From Heterocephalus glaber (taxonomy: Eukaryota > Chordata > Mammalia > Rodentia > Bathyergidae), in contig NW_004624784.1 in assembly GCF_000247695.1 (NCBI RefSeq), positions 11,055,964 to 11,119,963 of the forward strand: a stretch of 64,000 bases of DNA. Reading direction: 5' to 3'. Shown here in pieces: positions 57,190 to 64,000 of the stretch. The notes below the pieces were generated by a model. That model saw nothing but the letters and a program-made list of their open reading frames with translations. It was not told the DNA's origin and searched no databases. A program made the position numbers and the translations under genes. How positions within the stretch are numbered: the stretch's first letter is position 1; each line of letters opens with the position of its first letter.

Positions 57190-58130
57190 TTTTTTCATAT
57201 TTAAAAATGATTTTTATTGGTACATTTTATTGGTACATTGTAGGTATACAACACAGTTACATTTCTCACCGGGAATTGTACCTTTCCATAATGCATCTTG
57301 GTTCTTATTTTTTCCCCATTCCTAGCCCTCCCTTCACGCCCTCCATCCTTCCCAATTCACAAAGACTTTATTTCCATTTTTTCCATTTCTCATCATTTTT
57401 CCTTTTCCTTCTTTCCTTTCCCCTGCCCCTCCCACTACCCCTACCCCTTTGGACCTTTTCTTCCTATTTTGCATTATCAATTATTCATTCTAATCATGGG
57501 TACATTTTAGGTATACAATATAATGACATTCATCATTGGAAATTTGCACCTTTACATAGTCTCTCTTGGTTCTTATTTTTCACCCTTGCCCAGCCCTCCC
57601 TTCAACCCCTCCATTCCTCCCTATTTACAAAGATTTTGTTCCTATTTTTCCATTTTCTCATATTAATCCCATTCCCTTCTTTCCTTTCCCCTAGCCCTCC
57701 CACTTCCTTCCCCTTTGCCCCTTTTCTTCCTATTTCACATCACCTATTATACATTTTAGTCCTTATTTACACTTTCATTTTCTCACACCAGAGAAACTAT
57801 TCAGTATTTACACACGTGTGTCCTATTTATTTCACTTAAGAGTATTCCCTCAATGTGCATCCACTTAGCTATAAATGTGTCTAATTTCTCACTTTTTATA
57901 GCTGAGTAGTACTCCATTTTATAAAAAAACCCCACATTTTCTTTATCCAGTCCCAGTTGATGGGCATTTGGGCTGTTTCCAAGTTTTTGCTCTCGCAAAC
58001 TGTACTGCTATGAACACGGGTGCACATATATCACTATGGTATGATTCATTTAATTCTTTGGGGAAGATCTCTAGCAGTGAAATAGCGGGGTCAAATGGGA
58101 CTTGTTGATACCTAAACATCCACAATTAGT
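57190..58130 (-). mobile_element. lineage-specific L1 3-prime end, minus strand, with duplicated 3-prime UTR
   Basis: Reversed, the right part (about 57800-58130) encodes the degraded end of ORF2. A frame at 57801-57998 contains M-E-Y-Y-S-A-I-K, a typical L1 ORF2 C-terminal string. The left part is 3-prime UTR, purine-rich in sense, and holds two colinear copies of a 267-bp unit (57232-57498 and 57499 to about 57765). The 218-codon plus-strand frame over it is a reading of the pyrimidine-rich strand and not a gene. Confidence 0.85.
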
Positions 58131-58604
58131 GCCTGTTTGTGGTCCTGGCTGTTCTTTTTTCTTTTTGTAGTTTCATTATGAAACTAATGAAAAGAGACAT
58201 TGAAAGCAGTCACTTTAATATCTTATTTGCTTCCCCTTGTTGGAAAAAGAAGAGACTATCTCAGAAGGCATTTTCAAGGATGTCAGAGCAGGGGACTCTG
58301 TGTTCCCTCCTACAATTGGTTCCCAAAGTGAGAAGCTTCTCTGGAAAGTTCCATCAACAGGAAATGCCTGTCAGGGGTGCCATGCCCTTCCTCTGGGACC
58401 TTCATTCCTCTGCTTTTCAAATTCTTTCCCAGCCTCTTGTCCTGCTGGCCTAGCCTTGAGCTCATAGTCATCATGGGCTTGGAGCTGGTGAAGGTGGGAG
58501 GCCCCCAGCACTGGTTGTCAGAGCCAGACCCTTCCCCATAGCACCCTTCTTCTCTGTATGGGTTGCCTTTTGCAGAGTTGCCTTGAAAAGTGTCATTGCC
58601 ATTT

Positions 58605-58770
58605 TCCGACCACTTGGTGCTTTTCTGAGCACCTTATTTCATTTACCCATTTCATTCTCACGACAACCCAGCAGGGTATTAGTCTCATCTTACTGATGAG
58701 AAAATGAAGGCACAGTAAGCTGATGTATCGGAGGCCAGTTTGTAAGAGCTGGAAACAGGTCATGGGCCAT
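58605..58770 (-). repeat. MIR SINE, minus strand
   Basis: Reverse MIR: 'tttctgagcaccttatttca', 'tctcacgacaacccagcagg', 'cttactgatgagaaaatgaa'. Confidence 0.75.
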
Positions 58771-59715
58771 GGCAACCTTGAGTCCACAGTTGACACTCTT
58801 CACTTCTTCATACTGGATACTGGGGACATTTAGAAGCGATTTTGTTTTGTTATGTTGTATGGCAGGCTGGCCTAGAAACTTTTCAGCGTGAATAAAACAG
58901 CACTACATGCCAGGTTCCACAGAGCTGACGTATTAATGAGCATCGCTGTGGCCTGCCTGCTCTTTTGTGTCCCTCTCAGCATTTGAACAAAAGAAACACT
59001 CCATGGGTGTTGGGTGGGTGGTTGATTGATGGGATTTTTACCCACAGGAAGCTCCACTGGCTTGCACAGCTGCCAAGGTTGGAGAAGGGAAGGAGGTGGA
59101 GGCATGGTAGCTTCTGTGAATAGGTGACCCCATGGGCAGGTGGTCCTGCAGTGTATGCCGTGCCTAACCTGTGAGTGGGCTTTTGAGGCAGAGGCTGCAG
59201 GTGCCTGTGAAGCTGGTGAATCCTCTGTGTACTATTCCTCTTCTCTACTTGGTGGATCCTCCATTCCTCTACTTCAACCTGCTGACCCTGCGGCCCCTGA
59301 GGGTTGGGGTTGGGAGGGCAGATCCACAGTTAAGCTGAACTGGGCTTATGGCCTGCTAGGCACTGTGCTCCATATTCTAGGCCTGCCATGGGTCAGAGCC
59401 AGGAAGAGCGAACCAGAGGAGCCTTGACTTCTGTGGCCAGCCTAGGAGGGAGGCCAGGCCGTGTGGAGAGACTCAGGCACATTCCAGCAGATGTTTGCTG
59501 TCAGGCTCAAGGGGCCCACTCTTGCTGCTGTCCCTCCAAGTATAGCGCTCACTAGATTCCCATGGGGGCTGCAGTGGGGGCAGGGAGGTAGCACAGGAGA
59601 GGGGAGAGACAGGGAGGGAGAACAGGGAGAAGGGGGAGAAGATGCAATGTACGGAACCAAGAGCACTCAGGAAAATAAAGGATCTATTTTTTTCCATTTG
59701 TTCTCAGCAAACATT
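58771..59715. other. unique non-coding sequence, GC-richer
   Basis: No gene is recognised. There is a purine-rich tract at about 59570-59645. Confidence 0.4.
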
Positions 59716-59724
59716 TGTCATTTA

Positions 59725-59855
59725 ATTTCTTCCTAATTACACAATTACGTAATTATGTAGTATTAGTAAAATAAAGCCTAAAGACATTTGAGTAAAGAAT
59801 TACTTAAGTAAATAATGTCTGACTGAAGTAATTATTTCCTGGGTTTTCTATTTTA
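59725..59855. promoter_or_regulatory. AT-rich palindrome cluster with PAR-bZIP-like site
   Basis: The 12-bp perfect palindrome aattacgtaatt at 59743-59754 contains TTACGTAA, the known site of PAR-bZIP and NFIL3-type factors. A second 12-bp palindrome ttacttaagtaa lies at 59800-59811. TAATTA cores fill the rest. No repeat family is evident, and a regulatory role is inferred. Confidence 0.4.
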
Positions 59856-60900
59856 AAGTACAATTGGATGAAATTAGCTCAGGCATTGTTGAGGAGCTGA
59901 GTGAGGGTGGGGGGCTGCATACCAGGGGGCAGGCGCAAGGCTTGGGGGGCCCCTTGAGGTCTGGCTCCCAGTCCCGAGGCACCATTCTCTGCCCAGAGAT
60001 GTCACCCAACTCCATGTTGGCAAGGTGGCTTGGGACTGGCTTCTCTCTGAGTCTCACTTGGTCTTCAGAGAGAGCAGTTCCTGGCCCAGGGAGGATGAGC
60101 AAGGCTGGGGCAGATGTGAATGCTCAGTCACTGAGGGCTGTGTCCCTGCCATGGCAGGTTTACAAGGCAACGGTACGTGAGGCTTCTTGGTCCGTAAAGA
60201 GATCACCCACCATCAGTACCACCAAGTGCCTGGGTCGTGCTGTGGCCGCAGGGCTGGAGTGGCCAGGAGGAGGGACTCCATGGGCCCCAGTTAGTGAAGC
60301 TAACTGGAGGGGAACTTCATGTGGGCAGCTCGGGGTCAGGCTGCAATGCGCCTGGGTGTTACCTTCTTGGCATGGGGTGCTGCAGGGAAAGCAGGCTTCT
60401 TCAAGGTCAGCGCAGCTGCCCAGGCCATGAGATCCTGGGTGGGAGTCTGGGCTTGGCTTAGTCCTCAGGTGGACTTGAACCTGGCAGCAATGAAGGGAAG
60501 GAACCACTTCTCTGGCAGGGGCTGGCCAGGCCTGGGACTTGGGGAGCCTTGGGCAGGGTTGGTGCGCCTTCTGCCACGTCGCCCTCGGAGTGCTCTGCTC
60601 AGGCTCCTTCCATACACCCAGAGGGCTGCTCTCAGGCACTGGAGCCCTTCCCCACCTTGCAGAGGTGGGTGACAGATTGGCTCAGTGGGATTTACAGAAG
60701 GCAGTTCTTGGGGCACCAGGCCAACCTCTGCCTCCTAAGCTGTTGTCCTATTCCCTCTTCCACAGTGCCTGTCAATCCTTCAGAAGAAATTAGTTGTGTT
60801 TTTGATCTGGAAAGGTGATAAACTCTCTGAGATTCTCCCATCATAGTACAAGGAGCCCAGTACCGAGTAAATCCAGCTCTCTCCTTAGCAGGGTAGAACT
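59856..60900. other. GC-rich unique sequence, gene not supported
   Basis: A plus-strand frame of 188 codons (59864-60430) and several others occur in this GC-rich stretch. I recognise no domain, and CpGs are few, which argues against a promoter. A decayed processed pseudogene cannot be excluded. Confidence 0.4.
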
Positions 60901-60910
60901 AACCTATTCT

Positions 60911-60999
60911 TTTTTTTTTTTTTTTTTGGTATCAGGGATTGAACTCTGGTCCTTGCGCTTGCACAGCAGGTGCGAAACCACTGAGCTAAATCCCCAGCC
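60911..60999 (-). repeat. ID SINE, minus strand, young
   Basis: A long T tail, 'ggtatcagggattgaactct', 'gaaaccactgagctaaatcc'. Direct repeats aactaacctattctt at 60898-60912 and about 61000-61014 are exact. That is a clear target-site duplication and suggests a recent insertion. Confidence 0.92.
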
Positions 61000-61429
61000 C
61001 AAACTAACCTATTCTTACCCAGAGGCTACTCTTGAGTTTCCTGAGGCTTCACATTCCCTGCTTAGTCCCTGGGATTCCCCATGTCAAGTCAGTGGGCCTT
61101 GGGAGTCACGTGAGGCGGGGCTGAGGGTCACTGAGAGCTCAGAGAAGGGACAGCCTCCTGGAAAAGGGAGCAGGTAGATGACAGTGTCCTCACTGAAGCT
61201 GTGGCTTTGGGCCTTTAGTGACTCACTAAGATTAGTGTCCTTTGGGAACACAAAGGAGGTTCTCGGAAAGTCACTGGACCAACAGGAAAGTATTGGAAAG
61301 GAATGTTGATCTGAGCCTGCAAGCCAAGCCAGGAGGTGTGTTAAAAATGTCAGCTTTTCCTGTGTTTGTCCAGAAGATGGGCAATATTTAGTACAGTCAA
61401 AGATATATTTACCTGAAATCTAACGAACT

Positions 61430-62120
61430 CTACTCTCAAGTATAGAGAAGTCTTACATAAGTGCACAAGAAGAGAATCAGAGCAGCATTGTTTGTCATAG
61501 GAAACACAGAATCCCAAACCCAAACCCAAAACCAAAAATGAAAAACCAGCCTAAATGTCCACCAGTAGGAGAACAGATAAATAAATCACGTCAAATTTAT
61601 TCAATGGAATTCTTTTTTTTTTTTTTTTTGGTACTGGGAACCGAACTCCAGTCCTTGCGCTTGCAAGGGAAGCAACGGAACCACTGAGCTAAATCCCTGG
61701 CCCTTCAATGGAATTCTTTACAGTAATAAAAATAAATGAAATAGAGTTATATAGTAGAGCCATATGTAGCAACATGGATGAATCCTACAAACACACTGTG
61801 AAGCTGAAAATGCAAGCTGCAGAAGAATATACTATATACACTGTGTGAGCTTCTAATTGTTGTAAACTATGCAAAGCCATACTACATACTACTTGTAAAT
61901 AATACATAGGAATATAAATACCAAATTCAATATTGTCAAATTCAACACAGTGGGAATGGAGACAGGGTTGGGAAGTAGGGGACACAGTATGTGAATATCC
62001 AACTTTATTGGTAATGTTTTATTTATGATGCTATGAGGTGAACACACAGTATTTATCATATTCTTTGAAATTCTTGAATGATTGAAATATTTCACAAGAA
62101 ATAAAGACATAAAAATCCAA
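61430..62120 (+). repeat. old L1 3-prime end, plus strand, split by an ID
   Basis: The text 'cagcctaaatgtccaccagt', 'attcaatggaattcttt', then after the ID 'gcaacatggatgaatcctac' and 'acacagtgggaatggagac' is the L1 3-prime course. The ID at 61.6 kb divides it. Confidence 0.75.
61612..61704 (-). repeat. ID SINE inserted in an old L1
   Basis: Reverse ID with T tail, 'ggtactgggaaccgaactcc' and 'aaccactgagctaaatccct'. Duplicated target caatggaattcttt occurs before (about 61601) and after (about 61706) the copy. Confidence 0.92.
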
Positions 62121-62161
62121 ACAACAATTAAGGACCCCATCAGCATTCCCCAGAAGTGCTA

Positions 62162-62213
62162 GTGTGTGCGTGTGTGTGCGTGCGTGCGTGTGTGTGTGTG
62201 TGTGTGTGTGTGT
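62162..62213 (+). repeat. GT/GC dinucleotide microsatellite
   Basis: Alternating (GT)n with GCGT interruptions over 50 bp. Alternating purine-pyrimidine DNA of this sort can adopt the Z form. Confidence 0.95.
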
Positions 62214-62339
62214 CTCAGATGGCAGAGGTGGGGTGATGGGTGCCAGGAAAGTCTTCACATAGTTCACATCTGGCTCCCAGGAAGTTTTCTGGGTTGAATA
62301 CTTATTCAATAAAGTTCTTGTCTTCACATAATATTTGCC

Positions 62340-62610
62340 TACGTAAGAAGCTAAATATTCATTGAGTAATTAGCCAGTTCAAATTTGTGGTATGAAAAGA
62401 CAATTCCTTCTAATTATAGGGATGTCAGTTAAAAGTTGTCACACTAGGATGCCATTCACTGCCAAGAGAGCTTTAATAAATTCTCACTGTGATTCAGATT
62501 CAAGAAGGTTAAAAGAAAAAGGAAAGAGAAAGAAAAAGGAACCATTATTTTTGATAATTAATTATTTACCAGAGCTGAGAAAATGAGTTACATTAATGTT
62601 TTAGGATAAT
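62340..62610. promoter_or_regulatory. candidate AT-rich conserved block
   Basis: Repeat-free, with 'attgagtaattagccagttc', 'tccttctaattatagggatg' and 'gataattaattatttaccag'. Purine-rich tract at 62508-62540. Weak, compositional evidence. Confidence 0.3.
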
Positions 62611-63915
62611 CAAAAGCTCTTTTAAAGAAAAGTCCCAGCAGAGGTATTGTTGCTCTAGCAGTTTTGCTGTCAGTTTCTGAGATTCTTCTGGGTTAACACC
62701 AGCATCATATTTGATTGACTTCCTTGGCCAGTCCTGAGTTCAGGGCTCAGCTAATCCTTAGGTATCCATCCCCACTTGGAGTTGTTATTTCATTTAGTTC
62801 TGCTTTGTAATTTTAAATAACTCCACTGTGTATTTTGTTCTTCCTCTACTTCAGTTCTCAGTGTCATGACTACAGAGTCTTTTTTAGGAGGTGGAGATGG
62901 GAGACCAGGGGCAGGATCATCTTTAACTCCCTCTGCTTATGAAAAGCTCAGTGAGGACTTAAGCCGTATGTTAGCTGGTGTGGGAGGAACTGCATCCTGC
63001 CTGGAGACCTGGCTCTCGCGCTCCTCAACTGTGAGACTCTCTCTCAATCTCAGTTTTGCTGTGTGGTTAACATAGGAAACCACCTGTCTTCCCTCTCCTC
63101 CCGGCCTTTTCCAGGATAGTCTCCTAGGACCAAGGTGGCTTGCTTCAGGGATAGTTGTTCATAAAATTTGGCTCAATCTAAGAAGTTTCCCAGAATATTA
63201 AAAACCAGGACCAAGGAAGCCAGTCAGATTCCGCTCTGATAAAAATACCATAGAATAAGAAATAGCTTAATTGTCAGAAAAATGCCTCAATAATTAGTTC
63301 AGATTAAATTTTGCTACATTTAACTAGTTTGCTCCTCTCCTTTTCCCCCCATACCACAAAAACAAAACAAAATAAAGCAAAAGCAATGGGTTGAACACAG
63401 TGCACATGTATGTCTCTCTTATGCAACAGAAGACCAGAGGTAGCAGGGTAGGGCAAGGCAGAGAGTTCCAGTGGGTCAGGGTCCTAACTTGCCTCTCTAT
63501 CCCTGGTGCATCATCTCAGTTTCAGTTGTCTCCTATTCCAATAAAGATGAAGGAAATTCAATAATCTTACTGCATTCCAGGCACTTAGGAGCAAAAAAGG
63601 AAGACAAAGAACACATCTCTCCTTTTTAAAGTCTTAACTCCCTGCTTATATTTCTTTGGCTAGAACTTGATTATGTGGCCATGCCTAACTGCGAAGAGAG
63701 CTGGGAAATGCAGTCTTTCAGCTGGGAATCATGACTGCCCTGAGTTAAATGGATACTGTCACTAGGAAGAAAGGATGAATAAATGTTAGACTAGGCTACT
63801 AGTACTCTTTGTTACACGGAGTAAGTCAGCTATATGGAGGAAGTCAGTGTGTTGTAGCACATTTGCATTTCCTATTTGATTATAGAAAACATTCAGGATC
63901 CACTTAAAGTCCTTC
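62611..63915. other. unique non-coding sequence
   Basis: No gene or confident repeat is recognised. 63240-63330 is AT-rich with TAATTAG cores and might be conserved. Confidence 0.4.
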
Positions 63916-63918
63916 CAT

Positions 63919-64000
63919 ATATATATATATATTTTTTTCTTAAATTCTTTTATTGGTACATTGTAGGTATACAACACAATTATATTTCTCATTGGGAATT
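63919..64000 (-). mobile_element. L1 3-prime end entering the window edge
   Basis: After an AT microsatellite and a T tail, 'ttattggtacattgtaggta' and 'tacaacacaattatatttct' match the start of the 57.2-kb L1 3-prime UTR almost base for base. The element continues beyond the window. Confidence 0.85.

Noticed and set aside
57183..57839. 218-codon plus-strand frame rich in Phe, Ser, Pro and Leu
   Set aside because: It reads the pyrimidine-rich antisense strand of a duplicated L1 3-prime UTR.
59864..60430. 188-codon plus-strand frame in GC-rich DNA, considered as a processed pseudogene
   Set aside because: I could not match it to any protein family, and I see no A tail or target duplication of a retrocopy. 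A protein-level search would decide.

Overview
The window reads as non-muroid rodent nuclear DNA. It holds B1 (7SL-derived) and ID (tRNA-derived) SINEs, fused B1-dID SINEs, rodent MaLR-type LTRs, and old mammalian MIR, L2, L1M, hAT and mariner fossils on a CpG-depleted background. The youngest-looking SINE is an ID variant with the core TTTAGCTCAGTG...GTTCGATCCCCGGTACC and an A tail. From memory it fits a beaver-like lineage (Castoridae) better than mouse, rat or squirrel, but that species guess is weak.

I found no protein-coding gene, tRNA gene or rRNA gene that I can support. Every open frame is short, lacks a recognisable domain or lies in a repeat, and the longest (239 codons, minus strand, 23.9-24.6 kb) runs through a CpG-rich tract and a TG microsatellite. 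The stretch is best described as intergenic or deep intronic.

Layout: 1-13.5 kb is sparse unique sequence with scattered MIR, L2, ID, B1 and one reverse MaLR LTR. At 13.6-14.1 kb lies an internally deleted mariner element with about 70-bp inverted ends. From 14.8 to 16.3 kb there is an AT-rich, homeobox-motif-rich block, then GC-richer unique sequence. From 18 to 23.2 kb there is L1M, B1-dID, L2, MIR and a very short hAT-like element. The focal point is 23.9-26.0 kb: a CpG-rich island, an AT-rich block packed with TAAT, octamer and CCAAT motifs, and about 750 bp downstream a diverged second copy of part of that block. From 26 to 45 kb there are MIR and L2 fragments, a second hAT-like element of the same family, LTRs on both strands and several candidate conserved non-coding blocks (29.1, 35.7, 38.9, 41.4 and 42.5 kb). 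From 45 to 48.3 kb lie long L2 remnants in opposite orientations. From 49 to 64 kb there are an LTR, three old L1 3-prime ends, and a lineage-specific L1 3-prime end with a 267-bp tandem duplication. Two fresh ID insertions lie at 61 kb, and the window closes inside another copy of the same L1 3-prime end.

How it works together: with no genes, the plausible function is regulatory. The CpG island plus the AT-rich, homeodomain-motif blocks resemble the surroundings of a developmental regulator gene. This is inference from base composition and motif content, because conservation cannot be measured here.
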